Assembly: GCF_026012015.1 (NCBI RefSeq)
Contig: NZ_BRXR01000001.1
Coordinates: 3,260,728-3,324,727 of the forward strand
Direction of reading: 5' to 3'
Origin: Clostridium omnivorum
GTDB taxonomy: Bacteria; Bacillota; Clostridia; Clostridiales; Clostridiaceae
Length of the DNA: 64,000 nucleotides
A program made the translations under genes and the position numbers. The first letter of the stretch is position 1. Every line of letters begins with the position of its first letter. The notes beneath the pieces are model-generated. The model was not told the origin of the DNA. It saw only the letters and a program-made list of their open reading frames with translations, and ran no database searches. This document shows, piece by piece, positions 56,042-64,000 of the stretch.

Positions 56042-56761
56042 ATGAATGATTCCATGGGCAAAGTCGAACTTATAAAAATGAAAGACATTAATAAGATATA
56101 TAACATGGGAAGTTCCACCTTTACTGCTTTGAGCCAGGTTAACCTTACAATATGTAAAGGGGAATATGTGGCTATTGTAGGACCTTCCGGAGCAGGTAAG
56201 TCTACGTTAATGAATATTTTAGGATGTTTGGATACTGCATCTAGTGGTGAATATATTCTGGATGGACTTAACACAAAATGCAGTGATTCAAAGCTGGCGG
56301 AGATAAGGAATAGTAAGATTGGCTTCATATTTCAAAATTATAATCTGCTTCCAAAGCTGAACATTATGGAAAATGTAGAGCTGCCTCTTCTGTACTTAGG
56401 ACTTTCTAAAAAAGTGGTTAAGGAAAGAGCTTTAGAATCTCTAAAAAGGGTTGGCCTTGAAACTCATCTTAAGCATAAATCCACTGAACTTTCTGGTGGA
56501 CAAAAACAGAGGGTAGCTATAGCTAGAGCTTTAGCTACAAAGCCACAGATAATACTTGCAGATGAACCAACAGGAGCATTGGACAGTAAGACTGGAAAAG
56601 AAGTTTTAGCTATGCTTAAGGATTTAAATAAAGAAGGCAATACTATAATAATAATTACCCACGATAATGAAATTGCTAGTGAAGCTAAGCGTATTATACA
56701 TGTAAAGGATGGAAAAATCACATCTGATACTATTAATGAAAATATAAGGGAAGAGGTGTAG
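56042..56761 (+). CDS. ABC transporter ATP-binding protein (MacB/LolD-type)
   Basis: 239 residues from the ATG at 56042, 7 nt after GGAGG; an in-frame ATG at 56027 overlaps that site. Walker A GPSGAGKST, signature LSGGQKQRVAIARAL, Walker B ILADEPTGALDSKTG, H-loop ITHD. The ATPase and the membrane part, fused in Gram-negative MacB, are separate here. Its stop is 2 bp before the permease ATG, so they are translationally coupled. Confidence 0.95.
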   Translation: MNDSMGKVELIKMKDINKIYNMGSSTFTALSQVNLTICKGEYVAIVGPSGAGKSTLMNILGCLDTASSGEYILDGLNTKCSDSKLAEIRNSKIGFIFQNYNLLPKLNIMENVELPLLYLGLSKKVVKERALESLKRVGLETHLKHKSTELSGGQKQRVAIARALATKPQIILADEPTGALDSKTGKEVLAMLKDLNKEGNTIIIITHDNEIASEAKRIIHVKDGKITSDTINENIREEV

Positions 56762-56763
56762 CT

Positions 56764-57936
56764 ATGAGATTTACAAGACTTTTTAAGATGGCTATGGCCT
56801 CCATCTGGGGTAGTAAGATGCGTTCCTTTCTTACTATGCTTGGAATAATTATCGGTATTTCCTCGGTAATAGTTTTGGTAGGCATGGGTCAAGGAACAAA
56901 AAAACAGGTAACAGATCAAATAGAAAAGCTGGGAACAAATCTTATTACTGTAAGTATCACAGGTAACAGGACTGCAGCGATTACTGATGAAGAGCTTGCG
57001 GATTTAAAGACAAAGCCAGGTATTAAGGAAATTGCTCCTACTCTAACTCAAGGAAACGTAAATGTAAAGGCTGGGGATCAAACAGCTACTACAAGCCTTG
57101 AGGCATCTACTCCAAATTACACTGAGATAAGAAAAGTTGGAGTTAGCGCTGGTAGATTTATTACAGACAGAGATTTAGAGAATAGATTTAAAGTAGCTGT
57201 AATAGGTGTTGATGTAGCTAACAATCTATTTGGTAATACCAATGTTGTAGGAAAAACTATGTATGTTAACGGAATTGAATTTAATATAGTAGGACTTCTG
57301 GAATCTACAGGAACTTCAGCTGCTGGCTCTAATGATGATAAGATCATATTGCCCCTTACTACTGCTCAAAGACTATTAAAGACTACTGCTATCAGAACCT
57401 TTTATGTAGAAGCTGCGGATAAAGATAAGGTTTCAGAAGCTATGTCTTATCTTCAATTATTTTTAAATAAAAAGTATAATAATGATACAAAGTCCTATAG
57501 GGTATTCAATCAAACTTCCCTATTAGACACAGCAAACACTACAACTCAGAGCATGACTACAATGCTAGCTGGTATAGCAGCTATATCTCTCGTTGTTGGT
57601 GGAATAGGTATAATGAACATTATGCTTGTATCAGTCGTTGAAAGAACTAGGGAAATAGGCATAAGAAAAGCTATAGGAGCCAAGAGGGGAACAATACTTA
57701 CTCAATTCCTAATTGAAGCTTCAACTATAAGCAGCTTAGGTGGAGTTATTGGAGTTTTAATTGGATTTCTAGCGGCTTATGGTGCTGAAAAGTTCTTTAA
57801 TATGACTATTGTGATATCAAATAGCGTTGTATTTGGAGCGTTCTTATTTTCTGTTTTAGTTGGAATTATATTTGGAATATATCCAGCTAGCAAGGCTTCA
57901 AAGTTAAATCCAATAGATGCCTTAAGATTTGAATAA
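56764..57936 (+). CDS. ABC transporter permease (MacB/FtsX-type)
   Basis: 390 residues. One N-terminal membrane segment (MRSFLTMLGIIIGISSVIVL), a ~220-residue extracellular MacB periplasmic-core-like domain, and three C-terminal FtsX segments (GIAAISLVVGGIGIMNIMLV and VVERTREIGIRKAIGAKRG). With the adaptor and ATPase it makes a mechanotransmission exporter for peptides or other toxic amphiphiles. The two-component system directly downstream may control it. Confidence 0.94.
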   Translation: MRFTRLFKMAMASIWGSKMRSFLTMLGIIIGISSVIVLVGMGQGTKKQVTDQIEKLGTNLITVSITGNRTAAITDEELADLKTKPGIKEIAPTLTQGNVNVKAGDQTATTSLEASTPNYTEIRKVGVSAGRFITDRDLENRFKVAVIGVDVANNLFGNTNVVGKTMYVNGIEFNIVGLLESTGTSAAGSNDDKIILPLTTAQRLLKTTAIRTFYVEAADKDKVSEAMSYLQLFLNKKYNNDTKSYRVFNQTSLLDTANTTTQSMTTMLAGIAAISLVVGGIGIMNIMLVSVVERTREIGIRKAIGAKRGTILTQFLIEASTISSLGGVIGVLIGFLAAYGAEKFFNMTIVISNSVVFGAFLFSVLVGIIFGIYPASKASKLNPIDALRFE

Positions 57937-57941
57937 TTCTC

Positions 57942-57993
57942 AAAACTCATGTAGTATTAAATATAGGATAAACTATAGCTGCATGAGTTTTTG
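57942..57993 (+). terminator. Terminator of the MacAB-like operon
   Basis: AAAACTCATG and CATGAGTTTT enclose a 30-nt loop, with further T residues after the stem. Confidence 0.7.
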
Positions 57994-58135
57994 ACATATT
58001 ATCATTGAGGTAATAGTCTAAATAACGATTATTGGGTAGTTAAGGTAATGATATTTAGTGTTAATTAAACTCAGATGCTCGCCAGTAGAGCTTACATAAT
58101 AGATTGCAAAGTGGTTTGGGTAAAAGGAGAAAATT

Positions 58136-58828
58136 ATGAACGAAACTATCTTGATTGTAGATGATGAAGAAAGAATTAGAAAGCTTATAGGTGCTTATCT
58201 TAAAAAGGAAGGCTATGAAATTTTAGAAGCAGAAAATGGTTTAGAGGCTTTAAACAGCTTTAAAAATAATAATGTGCAGCTTGCTCTATTAGATGTTATG
58301 ATGCCAGTAATGGATGGATGGACTGCTTGTAGGGAACTAAGAAAAATTTCAAATGTGCCTATAATTATGCTTACAGCAAAGAGCGAAGATGAAGATAAAT
58401 TATTAGGCTATGAATTTGGAACGGATCACTATGTAACTAAGCCCTTTAATATGAGAGTGCTTTTAGCTCAGATAAAATCTATATTGAATAGAGTTTACAG
58501 TGATAAGCATGAAGATGTAAGTAAATGCATGGATTTTGATGGACTATATATCGATGAGCTTTCACATAGAGTAACTATAGATAGTAACGCTATAAATCTT
58601 TCTCCAAAGGAATTTGATCTACTGCTTTATTTTGTAATCAACAAAGGTATTGTTTTGACTAGAGAGAAGATTCTTGATTATATATGGGGAATGGATTTTG
58701 AAGGTGATTTAAGAACTGTAGATACTCATATAAAAAGACTTAGAGAAAAGCTTGGAGATAAGGCCTATTTAATAGCCACAATAAGGGGCACTGGTTACAG
58801 ATTTGAGGTGAGCAATGAAAAATTGTAA
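58136..58828 (+). CDS. OmpR/PhoB-family response regulator
   Basis: 230 residues. Receiver domain with acidic pocket D9/D10, phospho-acceptor D53 in LALLDVMMPVMDGW, T80 and K102 (YVTKPF). C-terminal winged helix with SPKEFDLLLYFVINKG and RTVDTHIKRLREKLGD. ATG after AAAGGAGAAAATT. It overlaps the sensor kinase gene by 14 nt, so partner identity is clear. It probably regulates the MacAB-like exporter upstream; no binding site was identified. Confidence 0.95.
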   Translation: MNETILIVDDEERIRKLIGAYLKKEGYEILEAENGLEALNSFKNNNVQLALLDVMMPVMDGWTACRELRKISNVPIIMLTAKSEDEDKLLGYEFGTDHYVTKPFNMRVLLAQIKSILNRVYSDKHEDVSKCMDFDGLYIDELSHRVTIDSNAINLSPKEFDLLLYFVINKGIVLTREKILDYIWGMDFEGDLRTVDTHIKRLREKLGDKAYLIATIRGTGYRFEVSNEKL

Positions 58829-60428
58829 TGAAGTTTTTCTTAAGGGTAGAGAAGTACTTTTAGAAAAGCTTAATGTATTTAAAAATAGGTTAAATAAAAT
58901 AAAAATAAGGTTTAATATATTTAAAAATAACAAAAGTATAATTAAAAAACTGTTTATCATTACAGCAGTGGTTTTTGCATTGTTCATTGGAGGAACCCTT
59001 TTAATACAATCTTTATTTTTTGAGAAGTTTTATATTACGAAGAAAACCGACGAACTCAATGAAAGCTTGAGGAAATTTGTTAGTGCATACAGCAAACTTG
59101 AGGATAATACTAAAATTGCTTCGCTTATTGAAGAATATGAGCAGAACAACAATATAAAACTAGGCATACTTGATAGTTCAGGAGTATTAAGTGTGGTACA
59201 AAAGACTTCAGGTAATAGAATTGATCCAATGAAAACTAGAGAATTAGACCTATATGCAAGGCGACTGATTCAGAATCAGGATACTCTTACAAAGATTAAG
59301 AATAGCAACAAGATTTACTGTGTAATTTCAACAAAAAATGATCAAATTTCTAGGAGTATTGTTAGTATCTATTATCAAAAAGACAAAAATGAATATATAA
59401 TAGCGCTTTCATCACTTCAACCTGTGAATGAGGCAGTGTCAGTAATTAAAGAGATGTACCTGTATTTTTGTATAGGAGCTCTATTCTTTATTATAGTTCT
59501 GGCTTTTGTATATTCAAATATGATTGCAAAACCACTAGTTAAGATAAATAAGACTGCTACTAAAATGGCAAACCTGGACTTTACAGAAAAATGTCAGATT
59601 ACGACTATGGATGAGATAGGCAATGTAGCAGCATCACTAAACTTTCTTTCGGAAAATCTTGATAGTGCATTAACTTCCTTAAGGGATGCCAATGCACAAC
59701 TAGAGCAGGATATAGAGAAGGAGAGAAGGCTGGAGAGAACTAGAAAGGAGTTTGTTGCAGCGGTATCCCATGAGTTAAAGACTCCTATTACTTTGATTGA
59801 CGGCTATGCAGTAGCGTTAAAGGATGATATTTTTGAAGGAGCAGATAGAGATTACTACCTGGATATAATAATAGATGAAGCAAGTAAAATGGGAAGCCTA
59901 GTAACAGATATGCTTGACTTATCACAGCTTGAATCAGGCAGCTTTAAGCTTAATAGACAAGAATTTAATTTGACAGAGCTTATTACTTATACACTTAAGA
60001 AATATGGAACGCTTATTGAAGAAAAGTCAGTTAAACTGTATACAAATTTAATTGATCCTGTAATTATAAATGCAGATTGGAGCCGCATGGAGCAGGTAAT
60101 CACCAATTTTATTACTAATGCTATAAGACATGTGGACAATGAGGGTACTATAACTATCAATACTTCAAAAGTTCAGGATAGTATAAAGGTTGAAATTGAA
60201 AATACGGGATCTTCAATTCCGGAAGAAGAAATGAAAAGGCTTTGGGATAAATTTTATAAGCTTGATAAGTCTAGAAACAGAAAGCTTGGAGGTACGGGTA
60301 TTGGATTGTCTATTGTAAAGAATATATTAGAACTTCATGAGTATTCCTATGGAGTAGAAAATACTGAAAAGGGAGTTAAATTCTATTTTGCTGTATCTCT
60401 AGTAAAAAATGAAAATAATAATGATTAA
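58815..60428 (+). CDS. Sensor histidine kinase
   Basis: 537 residues, starting inside the regulator gene. A basic 45-residue cytoplasmic N-terminus is followed by a membrane segment (about 50-70), a ~145-residue extracellular sensor domain, a second segment (about 214-236), HAMP, HisKA with AAVSHELKTPIT (H319), and HATPase_c with NFITNAIRHV, and GGTGIGLSIVKN. The large extracellular loop argues for direct sensing of an outside signal, unlike the short-loop BceS kinases. Confidence 0.94.
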   Translation: MKNCNEVFLKGREVLLEKLNVFKNRLNKIKIRFNIFKNNKSIIKKLFIITAVVFALFIGGTLLIQSLFFEKFYITKKTDELNESLRKFVSAYSKLEDNTKIASLIEEYEQNNNIKLGILDSSGVLSVVQKTSGNRIDPMKTRELDLYARRLIQNQDTLTKIKNSNKIYCVISTKNDQISRSIVSIYYQKDKNEYIIALSSLQPVNEAVSVIKEMYLYFCIGALFFIIVLAFVYSNMIAKPLVKINKTATKMANLDFTEKCQITTMDEIGNVAASLNFLSENLDSALTSLRDANAQLEQDIEKERRLERTRKEFVAAVSHELKTPITLIDGYAVALKDDIFEGADRDYYLDIIIDEASKMGSLVTDMLDLSQLESGSFKLNRQEFNLTELITYTLKKYGTLIEEKSVKLYTNLIDPVIINADWSRMEQVITNFITNAIRHVDNEGTITINTSKVQDSIKVEIENTGSSIPEEEMKRLWDKFYKLDKSRNRKLGGTGIGLSIVKNILELHEYSYGVENTEKGVKFYFAVSLVKNENNND

Positions 60429-60434
60429 AAAAAT

Positions 60435-60468
60435 AAGCCTAGGAATTAACCTAGGCTCTTTTTTTTAT
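60435..60468. terminator. Bidirectional terminator
   Basis: AGCCTAGG and CCTAGGCT with a 6-nt loop and A/T runs on both sides, between the kinase and the first spore protein gene. Confidence 0.92.
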
Positions 60469-60665
60469 TACTTTAAACCTTGTTCGTAGGATTCAACCAT
60501 TTTCTTAACCATTTGTCCGCCTACGCTTCCAGCTTCTCTTGAAGTAAGGTCTCCATTGTAACCTTCTTTTAAATTAACTCCTACTTCACTAGCTGATTCC
60601 ATTTTAAATCTGTTTAATCCTTCTTTTGCTTGAGGTACTAAAGTTCTGTTATTATTATTTGCCAT
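60468..60665 (-). CDS. Alpha/beta-type small acid-soluble spore protein (copy 1)
   Basis: 65 residues. It saturates spore DNA and protects it from UV and heat, and is degraded by the GPR protease at germination. Conserved parts are NRTLVPQAKEGLNRFKME (with the GPR site region MESASEVGV) and GDLTSREAGSVGGQMVKKMV. ATG 7 nt after AAGGAGG. A sigma-G-like promoter lies upstream. It is a paralogue of the gene at 61060-61257, with identical last 18 residues. Confidence 0.96.
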   Translation of the reverse strand: MANNNNRTLVPQAKEGLNRFKMESASEVGVNLKEGYNGDLTSREAGSVGGQMVKKMVESYEQGLK

Positions 60666-60722
60666 ATTAAATTCCTCCTTTTTATTAATATGTAACTTTA
60701 TGTTGGTTCATTGTTGTATTAT

Positions 60723-60751
60723 AAGTTTGTACAATTTGAGAGTTTATATCC
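60723..60751 (-). promoter_or_regulatory. Sigma-G-like promoter of spore protein copy 1
   Basis: On the minus strand GGATA (60751-60747), 17 bp, CAAACTT (60729-60723). The same -35 and spacing occur before copy 2, and TTTCATAGGATATAAA is shared by both. Confidence 0.65.
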
Positions 60752-61023
60752 TATGAAACTATAGGTAAATGGTGAACATTTTTCCTTTAAAGTAAAATGA
60801 GGAACTTATATTAAAGCAAAGACTGTTACGAAATTTAATATAACCCTAACGTATTAAAAATATTCTGAATATATTTAATGCTGAATAATCAACTAAGTTC
60901 ATAAATATTAAGTAATTTTAGTTACTTAATAATATTTGTTGGTTAGGAGAGAAATCTATGAAAGAATTTTATTAGGAGCTTATTTTCTACATAGAACCTT
61001 AAATTAAAATATATTTATAAAGA

Positions 61024-61050
61024 AAAACCTGAGCCTAAGCTCAGGTCTCT
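61024..61050 (-). terminator. Terminator of spore protein copy 2
   Basis: CCTGAGC and GCTCAGG with a CTAA loop; on the minus strand TTTTTCTTTAT follows. Confidence 0.88.
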
Positions 61051-61059
61051 TATTAAATA

Positions 61060-61257
61060 TTATTTTAAACCTTGTTCGTAGGATTCAACCATTTTCTTAA
61101 CCATTTGGCCTCCTACTGAACCATTTTCTCTTGAAGTAAGGTCTCCATTGTAGCCTTCATTTAAGCTAACTCCTACTTCTCTAGCTGCTTCCATTTTGAA
61201 TCTGTCTAATCCTTCTCTTGCTTGAGGTACTAATGTTCTGTTATTTCTTCTTGACAT
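61060..61257 (-). CDS. Alpha/beta-type small acid-soluble spore protein (copy 2)
   Basis: 65 residues, same family and role as copy 1. It starts MSRRNNRTLVPQAREGLDRF and ends GSVGGQMVKKMVESYEQGLK like copy 1. Differences are concentrated in the first half. ATG after AAGGAGGAATTCAATC. Each copy has its own promoter and terminator, so expression is independent. Confidence 0.96.
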   Translation of the reverse strand: MSRRNNRTLVPQAREGLDRFKMEAAREVGVSLNEGYNGDLTSRENGSVGGQMVKKMVESYEQGLK

Positions 61258-61319
61258 GATTGAATTCCTCCTTTTTTTTATTATGTAGTTAATTTCTAGT
61301 TGAACCTTTGTTGTAATAA

Positions 61320-61348
61320 CAGTATGTGTAGGTTAAGGTTTTATATCC
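61320..61348 (-). promoter_or_regulatory. Sigma-G-like promoter of spore protein copy 2
   Basis: On the minus strand GGATA (61348-61344), 17 bp, CATACTG (61326-61320), close to the sigma-G consensus GNATR-N17/18-CATNNTA. Confidence 0.75.
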
Positions 61349-61540
61349 TATGAAAGTAGTGGAAGTACATGCAGTGCTTGGCAATTTTCTCTATTTTAAA
61401 ATTTAGATTTGAAGTTAGGAAAAGGCTTTTATTATTGAGGAAGATGTCTACTTACACTTGCTGCTGATTTGAACTTATGTATTGTATAAAAAAATTTATT
61501 ATGTGGATTGATAGGGATAATTGAATATTCTATATAACTA

Positions 61541-61568
61541 AAAAAGGTGCAAATTTGCACCTTTTTTA
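61541..61568. terminator. Terminator of the purine permease (bidirectional)
   Basis: AAAAGGTGCAAA and TTTGCACCTTTT form a perfect palindrome with A and T runs. The stretch 61349-61540 shows no gene. Confidence 0.92.
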
Positions 61569-61602
61569 TGTTGATTACTTATATGAATTAGACTTACAAT
61601 TT

Positions 61603-63018
61603 CTATGGAAGCATTATAAATCTTAATATGAACAATAATGCAAGTATATAAACTATTGGATGAACCTCTTTTCTTTTTCCTGTAACTAGCTTAACTATTG
61701 GATAGAAGATTATTCCTGCAGCTATACCATTTGCAATGCTGTAGCTGAATGGCATAATAGCTATTGTAAAGAATGCTGGAAGGGCCTCTGTAAAATCATC
61801 AAAGTTTATCTTTGTAACAGCACCCATCATAAGTACCCCAACAATTACAAGAGCTGGAGCAGTTGCTTCAGCTGGTACAACTCCAACCAATCCGCTAAAG
61901 AATATTGAAAGTATAAATAACACACCAACTGTAAAGGAAGTTAAACCTGTTTTACCGCCCTCTGAAATACCAGAAGTTGATTCTACATAAGTAACTACAG
62001 TACTAGTACCAAGCATTGAACCAACAGTAGTAGCTACTGCATCTGATAAAAGAGCCTTAGGCATATTTTTTACTTTTCCATCTTTATCAAGCATGTTTGC
62101 CTTTTGTGCAGTTCCAACAAGAGTTCCAAGAGTATCGAATAAGTCAACTAAGCTGAAAGTGATAACTACCATTACTACACTCATTAATGCTCCAAGTACT
62201 CCCTTACCACCACCGTGTCCAAGTAGTCCACCAAAGTCCATTTTGAAAAATGTAGGAGCTAGTGAAGGAGGTGCGCTAATTATGTTTGCACCACCAAGGT
62301 GAGTAATTCCAAAAGGAATACCTATTAATGTAGTTAATATAATTCCAATAAGCATTGAACCTTTAACGCCTCTTGACATTAGAATAGCAGTTATTGCAAT
62401 GCCTATTAATGTAACTAATGCTGATGGAGTAGTGAATTTTCCAAAGGTAACTAGTGTTTCTGGGCTTGCTACAATGATACCACCGCTCTTAAGTCCAATT
62501 AGAGCTATAAACAAACCAATACCACCGGATATAGCTAATTTAAGGTTATGAGGTAGTGCATCTACAATTTTTTCTCTAATAGAAGTTACTGTAATTATTA
62601 TAAATAAAACACCGGAAATAAATACTGCTGCAAGTGCTTGCTGCCAGGTATAGCCTAAAGTTAAACAAACGCTATAAGTGAAAAATGCATTTAAGCCCAT
62701 ACCTGGTGCTTGTGCAAAAGGTAGGTTAGCATAAAGTGCCATTACTAAGGTTCCTACAGCTGCTGCAATACAGGTAGCTGCAAAAACAGAAGCAACTACT
62801 GGGTCATTTAATGCAGTAAAGGCAGCTGCACCATCACCTTTAATATTAGCTGCATTCATACCTGCGAACTTTAAAATGTTTGGGTTAACGAAAATTATAT
62901 ATGCCATGGTAATAAAAGTAGTTATACCAGCAAGTATTTCCGTTTTCACATTAGTGTTATTCTCTGATAGCTTGAACATTCTTTCAAGAATGGATGAATT
63001 TTGGTTTGAATTTGACAT
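61603..63018 (-). CDS. Guanine/hypoxanthine permease (NCS2, AzgA/PbuG-type)
   Basis: Proton-coupled purine base uptake across the cell membrane. 471 residues from the ATG at 63018, 9 nt after GAGGAGG; the in-frame ATG at 63051 lies upstream of that site. About 12-14 hydrophobic segments. Family features: TTFITMAYIIFVNPNIL, QAPGMGLNAFFTYSVC and DLFDTLGTLVGTAQ. A guanine-class riboswitch and terminator in the leader show purine-controlled expression. Confidence 0.95.
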   Translation of the reverse strand: MSNSNQNSSILERMFKLSENNTNVKTEILAGITTFITMAYIIFVNPNILKFAGMNAANIKGDGAAAFTALNDPVVASVFAATCIAAAVGTLVMALYANLPFAQAPGMGLNAFFTYSVCLTLGYTWQQALAAVFISGVLFIIITVTSIREKIVDALPHNLKLAISGGIGLFIALIGLKSGGIIVASPETLVTFGKFTTPSALVTLIGIAITAILMSRGVKGSMLIGIILTTLIGIPFGITHLGGANIISAPPSLAPTFFKMDFGGLLGHGGGKGVLGALMSVVMVVITFSLVDLFDTLGTLVGTAQKANMLDKDGKVKNMPKALLSDAVATTVGSMLGTSTVVTYVESTSGISEGGKTGLTSFTVGVLFILSIFFSGLVGVVPAEATAPALVIVGVLMMGAVTKINFDDFTEALPAFFTIAIMPFSYSIANGIAAGIIFYPIVKLVTGKRKEVHPIVYILALLFILRFIMLP

Positions 63019-63079
63019 ATGTGTACCTCCTCGCCCTTCTTTGAGAATCACAAAGATAATTAATCTGTGTGTCTCCTTA

Positions 63080-63130
63080 AATAAAAATAGTATTCCACTT
63101 TTGGCTAATAAAATCCAAAGGTGAAATACT
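63080..63130 (-). terminator. Riboswitch-controlled intrinsic terminator
   Basis: On the minus strand AGTATTTCACCTTTGG and CCAAAAGTGGAATACT form a long stem followed by ATTTTTATTT. It lies between the aptamer and the permease start, the position of an off-switch expression platform. Confidence 0.85.
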
Positions 63131-63174
63131 TATTTTACATAATGAGGTAAAATATATATTTACTAAGGATTCAG

Positions 63175-63239
63175 CCATAGCCAAAAGATTGTAAGGTCTT
63201 CTGTAGAAACTCCTGAACCATATTATCAGGAATATATGG
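63175..63239 (-). ncRNA. Purine riboswitch aptamer, guanine class
   Basis: On the minus strand P1 is CCATA/TATGG; P2 is CCTGA/TCAGG with loop TAATATGGT; the core reads AGTTTCTAC; P3 is AGAAGA/TCTTTT with loop CCTTACA. The specificity base (position 74 of the xpt aptamer) lies in GGCTATGG and is C, which indicates guanine or hypoxanthine rather than adenine. Confidence 0.92.
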
Positions 63240-63345
63240 ATGAATAATTTTTACTATATAAATATACGGTTTTATTTTACCTCTGTCAATACATTTTGAA
63301 CAAAAAAGCGAATATTTCTACAAAATTTTTATTTAACATTCGACT

Positions 63346-64000
63346 TTATTGTCTAAAAACTTGCTGTTCTAAATCCCATATCCTTGTTACAAAGTCACAA
63401 TAAAAATCGCTTTCGTGGCATACTAGAACCACTGTGCCGTTAAAATTAACTATAGCTTCCTTTAGAGCTAATTTAGCATTAACATCTAGATGGTTTGTTG
63501 GTTCATCAAGCAGCAGCCAATTTCCAGGGTACATCATAAGTTTGCAGAGTCTAACCTTTGCTTGCTCACCACCGCTTAAGCTGCTCATTTTTTGAAATAT
63601 TAATTCTTGCCTTAAGCCGCATCTTGCCAAAGCCTCGCGTATTTCTCTTTGGGTCTTTTTGGGGTAAGCATTCCATACTTCCTCAATGGCAGTTAAATCA
63701 CTAGCCTTAGTCTCCTGCTCAAAATATATAGGGGTTAGAGATTCACCAAGTTTTATTTTGCCTCCAAGTGGCGGTATAACTCCCATTATTGTCTTTAATA
63801 GAGTAGACTTGCCTATTCCATTGCAGCCTGTTACAGCTATTCTCTCACCTTTAGTTATATGGAGATTAAGATTATTCATAATTGGATAGTTATAGCCAAT
63901 GTTTAAATCATAACTATCAAATACATGCTTCCCTGAATCACCAGAGAATATAAATGAGAAGTTTGATTTTAGAGAAGGCTTTGGTTTTTCAAGTCTCTCA
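63346..64000 (-). CDS. ABC-F family ATPase (N-terminal part outside window)
   Basis: The frame stays open through base 64000 on the minus strand, so the ATG at 63879 is internal and only the last ~217 residues are present. They cover the end of the interdomain linker and the second nucleotide-binding domain: Walker A GCNGIGKST, signature LSGGEQAKVRL, Walker B WLLLDEPTNHLD, and VCHESDFY. No membrane segment is present. ABC-F proteins act on the ribosome as translation or antibiotic-resistance factors; the subgroup cannot be decided from half the protein. Confidence 0.9.
   Translation of the reverse strand, partial: ERLEKPKPSLKSNFSFIFSGDSGKHVFDSYDLNIGYNYPIMNNLNLHITKGERIAVTGCNGIGKSTLLKTIMGVIPPLGGKIKLGESLTPIYFEQETKASDLTAIEEVWNAYPKKTQREIREALARCGLRQELIFQKMSSLSGGEQAKVRLCKLMMYPGNWLLLDEPTNHLDVNAKLALKEAIVNFNGTVVLVCHESDFYCDFVTRIWDLEQQVFRQ

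Larger units (their letters stand above)
60666..61059 (-). other. Intergenic region between the two spore protein genes
   Basis: It holds the sigma-G-like promoter of copy 1 near its left end and the terminator of copy 2 at its right end. Between them is an AT-rich inverted repeat, TTAAGTAA/TTACTTAA (about 60909-60930). No gene is visible. Confidence 0.6.

Noticed and set aside
1-64000. Prophage, insertion sequence or integrative element
   Set aside because: No transposase, integrase, structural phage gene or terminal repeat was seen.

Overview
The window is AT-rich and reads as a chromosome segment of an anaerobic, endospore-forming Firmicute close to Clostridium. Support comes from two alpha/beta-type small acid-soluble spore proteins with sigma-G-like promoters, a spore photoproduct lyase-like radical SAM enzyme, a hybrid-cluster protein, purple-bacteria-unlike strong Shine-Dalgarno sites, a Firmicute-type LexA box and a guanine-class purine riboswitch. 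No transposase, integrase, phage gene or CRISPR array was seen.

Layout. 1-17.3 kb is a cell-surface region: the 3' end of a large LPXTG-like anchored PHP/Ig-repeat protein, a Cof-type HAD phosphatase that appears to start at ATT, then a 2999-residue secreted RHS/YD-repeat protein with a variable C-terminal toxin region, followed by three small unrecognised genes that look like immunity or cassette genes. 17.4-20.8 kb (minus strand) holds murE-asd-dapA, which supplies diaminopimelate and adds it to peptidoglycan. 21-24.4 kb has an AraC regulator and a ClpE-type chaperone with a duplicated, structured leader. 24.5-31.9 kb is a mixed set: TPR protein, zinc-ribbon protein, soluble orphan histidine kinase, LexA-controlled WYL-like protein, secreted small protein, acetyltransferase, a candidate HesB-like selenoprotein with an in-frame TGA, and hcp. 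32-40 kb has a Lon-like protease and a carbohydrate ABC uptake operon flanked by an AraC regulator and a Gfo/Idh/MocA dehydrogenase.

40.1-43.9 kb is a compact redox module: a MarR regulator, an AhpD-like CxxC protein, a dihydrolipoamide dehydrogenase with its own N-terminal lipoyl domain, and a lipoate-protein ligase. 44-49.7 kb has the SplB-like enzyme, a TldD/TldE pair and a chemoreceptor. A tRNA-Glu(CUC)/tRNA-Gln(CUG) pair follows, then argG-argH, an MFS transporter, a MacAB-like efflux system with its two-component system, the spore proteins, a riboswitch-controlled purine permease and a truncated ABC-F ATPase at the right edge.

The three observations most worth testing are the HesB-like gene with a TGA codon and a possible SECIS hairpin (29.6-29.9 kb), the MarR/AhpD/lipoyl-E3/LplA module (40.1-43.9 kb), and the tandem structured units in the clpE leader (22.0-22.1 kb). 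All assignments come from reading motifs by eye; no database search was run.
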